In this document: positions 8,822 to 17,639 of the stretch, piece by piece
Layout of the letters: each line of letters begins with the position of its first letter
How positions within the stretch are numbered: the first letter of the stretch is position 1
Source: Mycetocola lacteus
GTDB lineage: Bacteria > Actinomycetota > Actinomycetes > Actinomycetales > Microbacteriaceae
NCBI RefSeq assembly: GCF_003667575.1
Contig: NZ_RCUY01000009.1
Span: 434,001-498,000, forward strand
Length of the DNA stretch: 64,000 nucleotides
Direction: 5' to 3'
Program-made: the position numbers and the translations under genes
Notes under the pieces: model-generated
Told to the model about the DNA's origin: nothing
What the model saw: only the letters and a program-made list of their open reading frames with translations
Databases searched by the model: none

Positions 8822-8915
8822 GAGTTCCTCCTGAAACGTCTCTGTTCGGATGCGGTGCGGGCAGGGCACCAGATCAATTTCCCTCACGCTACGACCGCAC
8901 CCAGTGCACCCCGGA

Positions 8916-8943
8916 GTTTTGGTCGTATTGGTCGCGACAAAAC
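8916..8943. promoter_or_regulatory. Candidate operator between dctA and its sensor kinase
   Basis: In the 156-bp divergent region GTTTTG (8916-8921) and CAAAAC (8938-8943) form the ends of an imperfect inverted repeat. Inside it TTGGTCG occurs twice as a direct repeat (8919-8925 and 8928-8934). Either arrangement could bind the response regulator encoded downstream. This is inference from position and symmetry. Confidence 0.4.
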
Positions 8944-8977
8944 GCCGCGTGCGCCGGCCGCGTGGCACAATGACGGA

Positions 8978-10276
8978 ATGGTCCAAAAACGTACCCGCAG
9001 CGCATCGTCGAGCGTGTTTCTGGCGCTCATCCTGATCGCCGTGATCCTCGGCCTTGCCGTGGGTGGGCTGCTGATTTGGGATCGTCAGCGCGCCGGGGAA
9101 CACGAGGCCGAGCGGGCAACCGAGGCCATCGCCACAACCCTCGCGCTCTCCCCTACCACCCGCCAGGCACTGGCCGCGGTGGAGTCGGGCCCGGCCCAGC
9201 GGGCCGAGGCTACTGCGACCCTCCAGCCGATCACGCGCACGCTCATTGACCGGGCGGGCATCACCTATGTGACCATCATGACCACCGACGGCATCCGACT
9301 CACCCATCGGGAGGAGTCCCAGATCGGTGGCTTCTACCTGGGCACCATCCCGGGCACCCCCACCGAACTAACCGAGGTCTTTGACGGCACGCTCGGTCCC
9401 TCGATCCGCACGATCGTCCCGGTATTCGCCCCGGGCGGCACCGAGCTGGTGGGATGGGTATCGGCCGGGGTCACGCTGGGCACGGTTGGCGCATCGATTC
9501 GGGATGAGCTGCCGCTGATCCTCACCCTCACCGCCGGCCTCCTGGCAGCCGGAGTGGTGGGCGCGCTACTGGGAAGGCACTACACTCGCCGCCTGGCCGG
9601 TGACCTCAGCGCCGCGGATGTGCGCGATGCCACCACCTCATTTGAATCGCTGCGCACCCTGGGGGCGGCCCTGCGCGCCCAGAACCACGAACACGGTAAC
9701 CGTCTGCACACGGCCGTGGCGATGCTCGAACTGGGTCGCACCCGGGAGGCCATCACCCTGCTGACCGAAACCGCCGATCACAACCAGGAGCTCGTGGATA
9801 GCCTGGCCGTACCCGCAACCTCCGAGTCCACGATGAACGCGCTTCTCCTCGGGAAAACCGCTCAGGCGGCGGAGCGCGGACTCGATTTCGAGACCGTGAT
9901 CGATCCCGAAGCCCCCGCACTCGCGCTGAGCCCCATCGATGCGATCGCCGTCGTGGGCAACCTGATTGACAATGCGTTTGACGCCGCGGCGTCCGGCGAA
10001 TGGCCACACACCGTGCACCTGGAAATTCGCGCCGCCGGTGCCGAGACCGTGGAGATTTCGGTGACCGATAGCGGGGCGGGATTCAGCGAGGAATCCCGAG
10101 CACGGATGTTCGATCACGGCTACTCGACCAAGGCAGCCCCCTCGGCCACCCGGGGAATCGGGCTTGCCCTGGTCCGGGACATTGTCACCCGGGCGGGCGG
10201 GCACATCGCGGTGGATGAGCATCCCACCACACTCCGGGTTTCACTCCCCGCCGCCACGGGAAAGGATGCACGGTGA
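8978..10276 (+). CDS. CitA/DcuS-like sensor histidine kinase
   Basis: The 432-residue kinase has transmembrane helices at about 12-33 and 180-199, flanking an extracytoplasmic sensor domain of the PAS-like CitA/DcuS type. After TM2 only about 37 residues precede the phospho-acceptor H237 in the family H-box LRAQNHEHGNRLH. An ATPase domain follows, with N-box NLIDNAFDAA, DSGAGF and GIGLALV. Canonical DcuS and CitA have a cytoplasmic PAS domain between TM2 and the H-box; here there is no room for one. It probably senses an external dicarboxylate and controls dctA. The stop overlaps the regulator start (GTGA), so the two are translationally coupled. Confidence 0.9.
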   Translation: MVQKRTRSASSSVFLALILIAVILGLAVGGLLIWDRQRAGEHEAERATEAIATTLALSPTTRQALAAVESGPAQRAEATATLQPITRTLIDRAGITYVTIMTTDGIRLTHREESQIGGFYLGTIPGTPTELTEVFDGTLGPSIRTIVPVFAPGGTELVGWVSAGVTLGTVGASIRDELPLILTLTAGLLAAGVVGALLGRHYTRRLAGDLSAADVRDATTSFESLRTLGAALRAQNHEHGNRLHTAVAMLELGRTREAITLLTETADHNQELVDSLAVPATSESTMNALLLGKTAQAAERGLDFETVIDPEAPALALSPIDAIAVVGNLIDNAFDAAASGEWPHTVHLEIRAAGAETVEISVTDSGAGFSEESRARMFDHGYSTKAAPSATRGIGLALVRDIVTRAGGHIAVDEHPTTLRVSLPAATGKDAR

Positions 10277-10980
10277 CCGAACCGGAAAATATTCGGGTCC
10301 TGATTGTGGATGATGACCCCCTCATCGTGGAACTGCACCGTTCATTTGTGGAGCGGGTACCCGGTTTTGTGGTGGTCGCCGAGGCCGTGGGGGCGTATCA
10401 GGCGGTGGCGATTCTGCGTGATGATGCCCGCCCGATTGATCTCATCCTGTTGGACATCACGATGCCCGACGGTAGCGGCCTCGACGTGCTTCGACACATC
10501 CGCGCCCGCGGGACCGACACCCATGCGATCGTGATCAGTGGGGTGCGGGAGGCGGAGAGTGTGCGCCGCACGCTGGCCCTGGGCGTGGCTCAGTATCTAA
10601 TCAAGCCCTTCATGTTTGCGACCTTCTTTGAGCGGATGGCCCAGTTTCGGGATTTCCACAGCCGGGATCTCTGCGCGAGCGGCCAATCCACCCAGCAGGA
10701 GGTGGATTCGCTGTTCTCGGCGCTCCGCCCTCCAACCCGGGTGGCACCGGCCAAGGGCATCGCCCCCGACACGCTACAGCTGGTCACCGATGCGCTGCGC
10801 ACACACGGCGCGTGTTCGGCCGCCGAGATCGCCGAAGAGGTGGGGATGTCTCGGGTTGTAGCGCGTCGCTACCTGGAGTATTTAACCGCAAGCGGCAGCG
10901 TGGAGCGTGCTCCTCGGCTGGGCACCCCGGGACGGCCGCAGAGCGAGTACCGCTGGCGTTCCGCGATGTCCGCCGAATAG
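10273..10980 (+). CDS. CitB/DcuR-like response regulator
   Basis: The 235-residue regulator has a receiver domain with acidic pocket D13-D15, phospho-acceptor D61 (LILLDITMPDGSG) and K111 (QYLIKPF). A linker leads to a C-terminal helix-turn-helix (HGACSAAEIAEEVGMSRVVARRYLEYL) of the type in CitB/DcuR regulators. It starts with GTG inside the kinase stop codon. The likely target is the divergent dctA promoter. Confidence 0.92.
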   Translation: MTEPENIRVLIVDDDPLIVELHRSFVERVPGFVVVAEAVGAYQAVAILRDDARPIDLILLDITMPDGSGLDVLRHIRARGTDTHAIVISGVREAESVRRTLALGVAQYLIKPFMFATFFERMAQFRDFHSRDLCASGQSTQQEVDSLFSALRPPTRVAPAKGIAPDTLQLVTDALRTHGACSAAEIAEEVGMSRVVARRYLEYLTASGSVERAPRLGTPGRPQSEYRWRSAMSAE

Positions 10981-11194
10981 CACCACTATCCGAGCAGCGA
11001 CGTTACCAACGGCGCAGCCCAAACCCCACACGCAAGTCCCCCAAATGGTGGACAATCAGGGGTTTTTTTTGATCGATGCGACGAGATTGCTGCGGACTTA
11101 CGGCAATTCGTGTTCAATTTGGCACCTTCCGCTCCACTTTTCCGTAGTCTGCCAGGCAGGCGGAACTCTTGCTGCCTCGGTACCAAAGGACAAG

Positions 11195-14100
11195 ATGACC
11201 CTCACTCGATACCCCGCGTGGCCCTCCGATATCGCCCAGTTGCGTGATTCTCGGATCTGCCCCTCGTGCTTTGGGATCCCGGCGATTGGCATCTGTGGGC
11301 GGTGCGACCTCGACATCCGCACCAGCGTTGCCTGTTTGATCCGCCTCCGCAGCCAGGCACTGGACGCTGCGCTGCTCGAGCGTGCCGGACTGATCGCTGC
11401 GATGCGGTCCCGGCAGAGCCTTCCCGCAGGCACGGCGGACACACTGGCCTGGCCGCCGACCGCGCTGGCGCTGATGGATCCCTCACGCTGCCCGGGGTGC
11501 TTTGCGGAGCTGTCGGGCGTACGCTGCGCATCGTGTGGGCTCGCGCTGAATCACGATGGCGCGGTGGAGCTTGCCCAGGTGAGCCGAGCCGCCGGGGATC
11601 TGGCCGAGGAGCGCCGCCGGGCCATCCTGGCCCTACCGATCGCGGCACCGTATGCGGCGCCCGCGGCGCCCCCGATCACACCGGAGCCCGCGGCCGAGGT
11701 CTCGGAGGTCCTCACGGGCGACGAGTCTCCGGTGCCGGAACCCGAGTGGGTGGCTCCCGTGGCCGCGATGTCCGCACAGGATATCCCCGTCGCCCCGCAG
11801 TCGCAGCCCGCTGCCCCCGCTCCCCGGGTTACCCCGGTTCCCCCAGTCCCCCCGGTAGCCACCGTTTCCCCGGCAACCCCGGTTGCTCCGGCGCCTGTGG
11901 CTGCCCCTGCTTCACCCGCTACCCCGGCACCTGTGGCTGCCCCTGCTCTCCCGATTCCCCCTGCCCCTCCGGGACGCCCCGCCGATACGCAGGTGGACGA
12001 CGAACGCGCCCCGCGCCGCTCCAGCATCCAAACCACGCTGCTGACCCTGGGTGTGGTGCTGCTGGTAGCCGCTGCCCTGTTCTTTGCGACCCTCGCCTAT
12101 CTGGGCACGACCCCGCCGGTGCGCGCGGTGATCCTGCTGGGTGTCGCCGCCGCGACCGCAGCGGTGTCCGGATTCCTCGTGAAGCGTCTGCCCTCCACCG
12201 CTCATGCGCTGGCAATCCTCAGCACGATCCTCGCGCTGATTGATGCCGGCCTGGTGCGTGCGTTCGACGTGGCCGGCATCTCGGGCCTCGATCCGATCTT
12301 CTCGGCCGGACTCGGCCTGGGCATCGTGGGTGCGCTAGCGGTCCTCGCCGAGCGACTCACCCACGTGCGCAGCTACGCATTCATCGCCGCCCTTCTGCTC
12401 CCGCTGGCCGCATTTGGGCTGGCCGGATCGATCGGCGCGACCGCCTCCCAGACAGTCTGGCTGGGAGCGCTCGCAGCCTTCGTCATCGCGGTCGCCGGAT
12501 CCCGGTTCCTGCGCTCACGCGCCCGCCGCGCCCCCGAACGGATACTTCTGGAATCGCTCGGGCTGGGCTTCGTGATCGTCGCCACCGGTAGCGTGCCGGG
12601 AGTTGCCCAGGGCGGAGACATCCTGCTCGTGTTCCTGCTGGGAGCAACCGCGCTGGCCTGGCTAGGCTTTGCGATCCTGACCACCTCGCCGGCGCTGCGC
12701 ATAGTCGGGCGCACGGGAGCCGCACTGCTGGGAGCGCTGACCCCGCTGGGACTGCTGGGGACCACAATCGCCGGGGCTGCTCAGGCGTTCTCGCCGCCCA
12801 CACTACCCGCGCTGTGCACGGTGGTTCTCTCCACCGCGGTCACCGCCGCGGGCATCTGGCTCCTCACCCGCCACGGGAAGGAACCCTCCCTGGCCACGCT
12901 GCTGCCCGGCTGGACCGGCTGGATCGTCTCGGCCGTGGTGACCCTGAACGCCCTGGGCTGGTACGTATCCGAACGGGCCGCCGAATCGGCGTCGCCGCAC
13001 ACGGCCGACTTCCTCAGCGTTGCCCTTCCCGGGCTGGCCATACTGCTGGTCGCCCTCGTTCCGCTGGGATATGCCGCCCACCGTCTCCGCGCGCTGCGTG
13101 ATGTGCTCCCGTGGCTCCTCGCCGCGACCACCCTGGCGGCCACCGTCAGCGTGTTCACGCTCGAGTCGCGGTTCGCCCAGTCCGCGCTCATCCTGGTGAT
13201 TGTCCTGCTACTGGCCGAAACATCCATCCGTCTGCCGCGACGCCTCCCCGGGGTGACCTTCTGGCTGGTCCCGGCCGCGCTCGCCGGCGCGAGCATACTG
13301 CTGGCCCTGGTGCGGTCCCCCTCCGAGCCGATCGCCAACATCGGGATCCTGGCGTTGACGCTGGCCGTGGTTGCCCTCTGGCGAATCCGTGCCGAACAGG
13401 ATCCGCAGGATGCCACCCCGATCCACCAGCGCTGGATCCTGTCCCTCGGGGCCTTCGTGCTCGGGCTCGCTCTGGTGTGGCGCATCGTTCTGGCACAGGC
13501 CCCGGCAACCCTCACGATCGTGGCGGGCTGGGAGATGGTGTATGCCACTGCTATCGCGATCCTGCTCAGCGTGATTCCCCCGCTCTCGCGCCGCTTCCGG
13601 GTCAGTTCCGCCGGGGCCTCCGAGGCGCGTCTCGCCGGAGTGGGTGCCGCGTTCCTCCTGATCGTGGCGGGCATGTTTTATGCGGCCGGACTGATCATTG
13701 AACCTCGCCCCGATCTGCTGCGCGCGCTGCTCCCGGTGGTGGGTATTTTCGGCGCGTTACTGCCGGTGCTGCGTCCCGCCCGCATTCACACCGGGATTCG
13801 GCAACTCCTCATCGGCGCCACGATCCTGCTCACCGCGCTGGCGGTGGCCGCGCTATCGCTCTATGCCGGTGTGCAGGTGACCATTCCGCTGGCGATCCTG
13901 GTGCTGCTGCTCTCGGCGGCGGGAAACACTCCGCTGCGCGAGCGTCTCCTGGGCGGTCCCACCGCTACGGTGCGCCGCCTGGCGCACCCCCTCACATCCG
14001 GTTCGACCCGGCTGAGTGAGATCCCCTGGGTCCGGGTCATCACCGATGTTTCGCTCCTGGTCATCGCCCTCCCGGTCTTCCTTGCCGGGCTGAACCTCCC

Positions 14101-15370
14101 AGACGCCTGGGCCGCGCTGCCGATTCTGGCGGTCGCCGCGGGAATATCCGCCGGTGCCCACGGAAATCCGCTGCTGCAGACCAGCGGGCCACGGCGCTTT
14201 CAGCTGGTCCTTGCGCTGGGAATCGCCAGCTGTGCGCTCTGGGTCGCCCTGGGCCGGGCCCAGATCGAGACGGCCAGCGCCTATGCGGTCCCCTCGGCGG
14301 CACTGTTTGCCCTGCTGATTCTGCTGACCATCGCGCACAACCCGATCCACCCCAAGCCCTCGGGCGCGGCCCTGGGCCTCGGTGTCGTGGCCGGTGGCGC
14401 GGCCCTCAGCGTGGCGGTCGACGGTATCCGGTTTGGGGATGTCAACGCCCTGATCATCGGTCTGGTTGCGCTGCTCCTAGCCGGAGCCGCACGGTTCCTC
14501 CCCACCGAGTGGCGCAACCTGCCGGTGCGCATGCTGACGCTCTGGCCGACGGCGGGCACCCTGCTGGTTGTCGCGAGCATCCGAGCCCTGTTCCTGACCG
14601 GTCCAGGGCGCTCGGCCTTCCCTAGCCCCGAGGAACTCTGGACGTGCATGCTCGTGGCGCTGGTCCTGATCTTCCTGCCCAGAATGCGGCGCGAATCCTT
14701 CGGGATCGTCGACTCGGCGATCGGCCTGATCGGATTTGCCGCGCTTCTCGTGGTGAGTGTGATGAGCGTTGTCGGGACCGATCACCAGCGCGCCACGCTG
14801 CTGCTCCTGGCTGTCCTCTTTGCCCTCATCGCGGTGGCCGGCTATGCGCTCTCCCGTTGGGGCGGGGCATTCTGGATCACCGCATTAACGATCTCCGGTG
14901 TGTATGGAATCCTGGCCGGACTGCTGGCTCACGCCGCGCCCGAGCTCGGGGTCGCACCCGCGATCGTCGCCGCCCTCGGAATCGGAGTCCTGGTGCTCCG
15001 CCGCACGCCGGGCCGGCGCAGCATGCCCGTGCTCGGGCTTCCGCTCGCGCTGGGTACCGTGATTTCCCTGATCGCCGGCTGGGTGGATCCGCACCCTACC
15101 CGCCTGGTGGGGCTGGGCGTGGTGTGCATCGCCCTGGTGCTCTGGGGTGTCCTGGGCAAACTCCAGGCACCCTTTGTGATCGGCACGATCGTGCTTCTGG
15201 CCCACGTCATCGTGCAGGCGTTCCCGCTGATTCGTGCCATCACCGACACCCTCTCCTGGGCGGTGTGGGCGGGGCTTGGCGGAGTCCTCCTGCTGGTGGT
15301 GGGTGCGACCTACGAGGCCCGACTGCGTCAAGCTAAAAACCTGGTGCACGCGATCTCCGCGCTGCGCTAG
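11195..15370 (+). CDS. Giant polytopic membrane protein with N-terminal zinc ribbons (SCO7613-like)
   Basis: The 1391-residue protein starts at ATG 11195 with AAAGGA upstream. Two treble-clef-like zinc ribbons occupy the N-terminus: C22/C25/C34/C37 (CPSC...CGRC) and C99/C102/C111/C114 (CPGC...CASC). A Pro/Ala-rich linker (about 150-285) follows. From about residue 290 to the end it is almost wholly hydrophobic, with roughly three dozen predicted helices. The build fits the actinobacterial SCO7613 C-terminal-domain family, which has no known function. Possible roles such as envelope scaffold or transport are not indicated by any motif. It stands alone and ends in a strong terminator. Confidence 0.85.
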   Translation: MTLTRYPAWPSDIAQLRDSRICPSCFGIPAIGICGRCDLDIRTSVACLIRLRSQALDAALLERAGLIAAMRSRQSLPAGTADTLAWPPTALALMDPSRCPGCFAELSGVRCASCGLALNHDGAVELAQVSRAAGDLAEERRRAILALPIAAPYAAPAAPPITPEPAAEVSEVLTGDESPVPEPEWVAPVAAMSAQDIPVAPQSQPAAPAPRVTPVPPVPPVATVSPATPVAPAPVAAPASPATPAPVAAPALPIPPAPPGRPADTQVDDERAPRRSSIQTTLLTLGVVLLVAAALFFATLAYLGTTPPVRAVILLGVAAATAAVSGFLVKRLPSTAHALAILSTILALIDAGLVRAFDVAGISGLDPIFSAGLGLGIVGALAVLAERLTHVRSYAFIAALLLPLAAFGLAGSIGATASQTVWLGALAAFVIAVAGSRFLRSRARRAPERILLESLGLGFVIVATGSVPGVAQGGDILLVFLLGATALAWLGFAILTTSPALRIVGRTGAALLGALTPLGLLGTTIAGAAQAFSPPTLPALCTVVLSTAVTAAGIWLLTRHGKEPSLATLLPGWTGWIVSAVVTLNALGWYVSERAAESASPHTADFLSVALPGLAILLVALVPLGYAAHRLRALRDVLPWLLAATTLAATVSVFTLESRFAQSALILVIVLLLAETSIRLPRRLPGVTFWLVPAALAGASILLALVRSPSEPIANIGILALTLAVVALWRIRAEQDPQDATPIHQRWILSLGAFVLGLALVWRIVLAQAPATLTIVAGWEMVYATAIAILLSVIPPLSRRFRVSSAGASEARLAGVGAAFLLIVAGMFYAAGLIIEPRPDLLRALLPVVGIFGALLPVLRPARIHTGIRQLLIGATILLTALAVAALSLYAGVQVTIPLAILVLLLSAAGNTPLRERLLGGPTATVRRLAHPLTSGSTRLSEIPWVRVITDVSLLVIALPVFLAGLNLPDAWAALPILAVAAGISAGAHGNPLLQTSGPRRFQLVLALGIASCALWVALGRAQIETASAYAVPSAALFALLILLTIAHNPIHPKPSGAALGLGVVAGGAALSVAVDGIRFGDVNALIIGLVALLLAGAARFLPTEWRNLPVRMLTLWPTAGTLLVVASIRALFLTGPGRSAFPSPEELWTCMLVALVLIFLPRMRRESFGIVDSAIGLIGFAALLVVSVMSVVGTDHQRATLLLLAVLFALIAVAGYALSRWGGAFWITALTISGVYGILAGLLAHAAPELGVAPAIVAALGIGVLVLRRTPGRRSMPVLGLPLALGTVISLIAGWVDPHPTRLVGLGVVCIALVLWGVLGKLQAPFVIGTIVLLAHVIVQAFPLIRAITDTLSWAVWAGLGGVLLLVVGATYEARLRQAKNLVHAISALR

Positions 15371-15392
15371 AGGGTTTCAGTCCCACCCAAAA

Positions 15393-15424
15393 ACAAACCC
15401 CGGTCCGACTGGACCGGGGTTTGT
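15393..15424. terminator. Bidirectional terminator
   Basis: A 14-bp perfect stem (ACAAACCCCGGTCC with its complement) and GACT loop lie between the convergent giant membrane protein gene and the Nei-like glycosylase gene. Confidence 0.88.
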
Positions 15425-15431
15425 CTTGTGG

Positions 15432-16430
15432 CTAGAGCTGGCAGCCGGGGCACCAGTAGAGTTTGCGGGCCTGCATCACCTCGAGGGCGATGTTGGTCCC
15501 GCAGCGCCGACACGGCAGACCGGCCCGGCGGTAGACCCAGTGCCGGTCGGCGAGGTTCCCCATCGCCGCCACATAAGCTTCGGGATCCAGGTCGTCCATG
15601 GTCATCATCTGACCGGTTTCCACGCCGATCCGCAGCAGCACACCCCAGTCTCGCCAGAGCCCACGCACCACATCCTCGGGGACCTGCTTGCCCGGCGTGT
15701 GCGGGTTCAGCGCGGCCCGGAAGAGCATTTCGGCGCGATAGACGTTGCCGATCCCGGCGACCACCGACTGGTCCATCAGCAGCTGCCCGATGGCCACCTG
15801 CCGCTTGCGTACGGCAGCCACAAACTTCTCCTCGGCCGCGGCTGAGTCATCGGTCAGAGGATCCGGACCCAGGGAGTCGATCTTCGCCTGAACCGCATCC
15901 GGAGTCATGACCTCACACGCGGTCGGGCCGCGCAGGTCCGCGACCGCGGTCTCGGTGAGCAGGCGCAGGCGCACCTGACCCACCGGAGCCGGCGGGAAGG
16001 TTTCATCCTCGGCCCCGGCCAGCGCCTTGGTCTGCTCGGACATGCGCATCCGGGCATTGCGCGGAGCACCGATCGAAGAAATCGAGTCCTCCCCGCCGCG
16101 ATCGATCAGCAGGCCCGGATCCAGCGCGGTTCCGCGCTGGTTGGTCTGCCCCATCCGCCCCGACGCGCTGGCAATCGTGGGATCGGTGGAGATGCTCCCG
16201 GCAAAATCCCACGCCCCGTAGAGCCCGAGGTGCACCCGCAGCCAGAGGTCCCCATCAAACTCGGCAAACATCTGCTTTCCGACCGCGTCCACCCGCAGCA
16301 GTTCGTGGCCGCTGAGTACCTCGGCACCCTCGGCAAAGCGCCCCTGCGGGCTCGAGGCGAACACGGGGGTGTTCAGAAAGTTGCGTTCAAACTGCCGCGC
16401 GATGCGGTGTACGGAGTGTCCCTCGGGCAC
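15432..16430 (-). CDS. Fpg/Nei-family DNA glycosylase, Nei1-like
   Basis: The 332-residue bifunctional DNA glycosylase/AP lyase starts with the catalytic Pro2-Glu3 (MPEGHSVHRIARQF) as in mycobacterial Nei1 (Rv2464c). A lysine in the VDAVGKQMF loop, the helix-two-turn-helix (QSVVAGIGNVYRAEMLF) and a C-terminal zinc finger of C-X2-C-X16-C-X2-C form (CRRC...CPGC) are intact. It should remove oxidised pyrimidines and cleave the strand. A Gln/Ser-rich insertion of about 60 residues lies between the N-terminal sandwich and the helical domain (about 85-145). It is the last gene of an operon, 6 bp after rpiB. Confidence 0.92.
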   Translation of the reverse strand: MPEGHSVHRIARQFERNFLNTPVFASSPQGRFAEGAEVLSGHELLRVDAVGKQMFAEFDGDLWLRVHLGLYGAWDFAGSISTDPTIASASGRMGQTNQRGTALDPGLLIDRGGEDSISSIGAPRNARMRMSEQTKALAGAEDETFPPAPVGQVRLRLLTETAVADLRGPTACEVMTPDAVQAKIDSLGPDPLTDDSAAAEEKFVAAVRKRQVAIGQLLMDQSVVAGIGNVYRAEMLFRAALNPHTPGKQVPEDVVRGLWRDWGVLLRIGVETGQMMTMDDLDPEAYVAAMGNLADRHWVYRRAGLPCRRCGTNIALEVMQARKLYWCPGCQL

Positions 16431-16436
16431 GGTCGA

Positions 16437-16940
16437 CTAGCCGCGCGAAACCGGGCGCTCGACACCCTTACCGGCGATATCGCCGGTGGTCTCATACTCG
16501 GCCAGCTGTGCGATGCGACGTACGTGACGCTCATCCTGCGAGAAGGGCTCGGCGATGAAGGCCTCCACAAAGGCCAGCACCTCGGACTCCTCGTGCTGGC
16601 GGGCACCGATCGAGATGACATTGGCATCGTTGTGATCGCGAGCCAGCGTGGCGGTGGAGTGGTTCCACACCAGCGCAGCGCGCACACCCTCAACCTTGTT
16701 GGCGGCGATGGCCTCGCCGTTACCGGAACCACCAAACACCACACCGAGCGCCTGAACGCCGGCGCGCTGGTCGGCCACGGTTGCGGCGGCCGCATTGATG
16801 CAGAAGGCCGGGTAGTCATCCAGGGCGTCGTAGGAGGTGGGACCGTGGTCCACCACCTCGTGGCCCAGGCTCACCAGGTGGTCCTGCAGCGCGCGACTAA
16901 ATTCGAGGCCGGCGTGATCGGTGGCGACGTGAATACGCAT
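16437..16940 (-). CDS. rpiB: Ribose-5-phosphate isomerase B
   Basis: The 167-residue enzyme interconverts ribose 5-phosphate and ribulose 5-phosphate in the non-oxidative pentose phosphate pathway. Family motifs include ATDHAGLEF, DHGPTSYDALDDYP, GGSGNGEAIAANKV and HNDANVISIGAR. The base residue is E76, as in the actinobacterial RpiB type, in place of the cysteine of E. coli RpiB. ATG 16940 has AAGGA upstream. It sits between the Rv2466c-like gene and nei, the same order as in mycobacteria. Confidence 0.96.
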   Translation of the reverse strand: MRIHVATDHAGLEFSRALQDHLVSLGHEVVDHGPTSYDALDDYPAFCINAAAATVADQRAGVQALGVVFGGSGNGEAIAANKVEGVRAALVWNHSTATLARDHNDANVISIGARQHEESEVLAFVEAFIAEPFSQDERHVRRIAQLAEYETTGDIAGKGVERPVSRG

Positions 16941-16956
16941 GATTCGTGAAAATCCT

Positions 16957-17559
16957 TTAGTTGAAGATGGGGCCGACGGTGCGCGAGCGCTTGAGCTCAA
17001 AGAAGCCCGGGTACGAGGATACCGCGAGCACTCCGTCCCAGAGACGCAGGGCTTCCTCGCCGGACGGCGCCGGGGAGATGACCGGACCGAAGAAGGCGGT
17101 GCCGTTGACGGCGATGATCGGGGTGCCCACATCCTGACCCACCAGCGCGATTCCACTGCCGTGGCTCTCGCGCAGCGCGACATCGTGAGCCTCGGAATCG
17201 GCGAGGGCAGCCAGGCCGGCATCCAGACCCACCTCGGCGAGCGCCTCGGCGATGATCGCATCCTGATCGGTGCGTCCGCCCGGGTGAATACGGGTGCCCA
17301 GGGCGTCGTACAGCGGCTTGATGTGCTCGGGGCCCACCTCTTCGGCCACACCGGTCACCAGGCGGTTGTACCGCAGCACCTTGGCCAGGCCCGCACGACG
17401 CTCGTCGGTGAGGTCGGCGTTGTTTTCGTTGAGCACGGCGAGGCTCATCGGGTGCCAGGTGACATTCAGCTCACGCTGCGCGGACACATTATCGACCCAG
17501 CGGGAGGTCATCCAGGCCCAGGGGCACGACGGGTCAAACCAGAAATCTACGGTATCCAT
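16957..17559 (-). CDS. Rv2466c-like DsbA-family protein with CPWA active site
   Basis: The 200-residue thioredoxin-fold protein matches the mycothiol-dependent reductase Rv2466c along its length: VDFWFDPSCPWAW, SLAVLNEN, GTRIHPGG, VGQDVGTPIIAVNGTAFFGPV and SYPGFFELKRSRT. The Mycobacterium enzyme has CPWC. Here the second cysteine is alanine (C12, A15), so only a monothiol mechanism is possible. Such proteins reduce mycothiol mixed disulfides or nitro compounds in the cytosol; the substrate here is unknown. ATG 17559 has AGGG very close by; an ATG 18 nt upstream is an alternative. It is first in an operon with rpiB and nei. Confidence 0.9.
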   Translation of the reverse strand: MDTVDFWFDPSCPWAWMTSRWVDNVSAQRELNVTWHPMSLAVLNENNADLTDERRAGLAKVLRYNRLVTGVAEEVGPEHIKPLYDALGTRIHPGGRTDQDAIIAEALAEVGLDAGLAALADSEAHDVALRESHGSGIALVGQDVGTPIIAVNGTAFFGPVISPAPSGEEALRLWDGVLAVSSYPGFFELKRSRTVGPIFN

Positions 17560-17639
17560 GTCCCTATTCAATCGCATTCGTGAACGCCACGCATGCGCAA
17601 TCGGCAAGGCTGGGAATTTGCGCAGCAGCGGAGGGGAAT

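Noticed and set aside
7442-8977. Long upstream extension of the sensor kinase frame
   Set aside because: It runs antisense through all of dctA; the kinase family start and first membrane helix fit ATG 8978.
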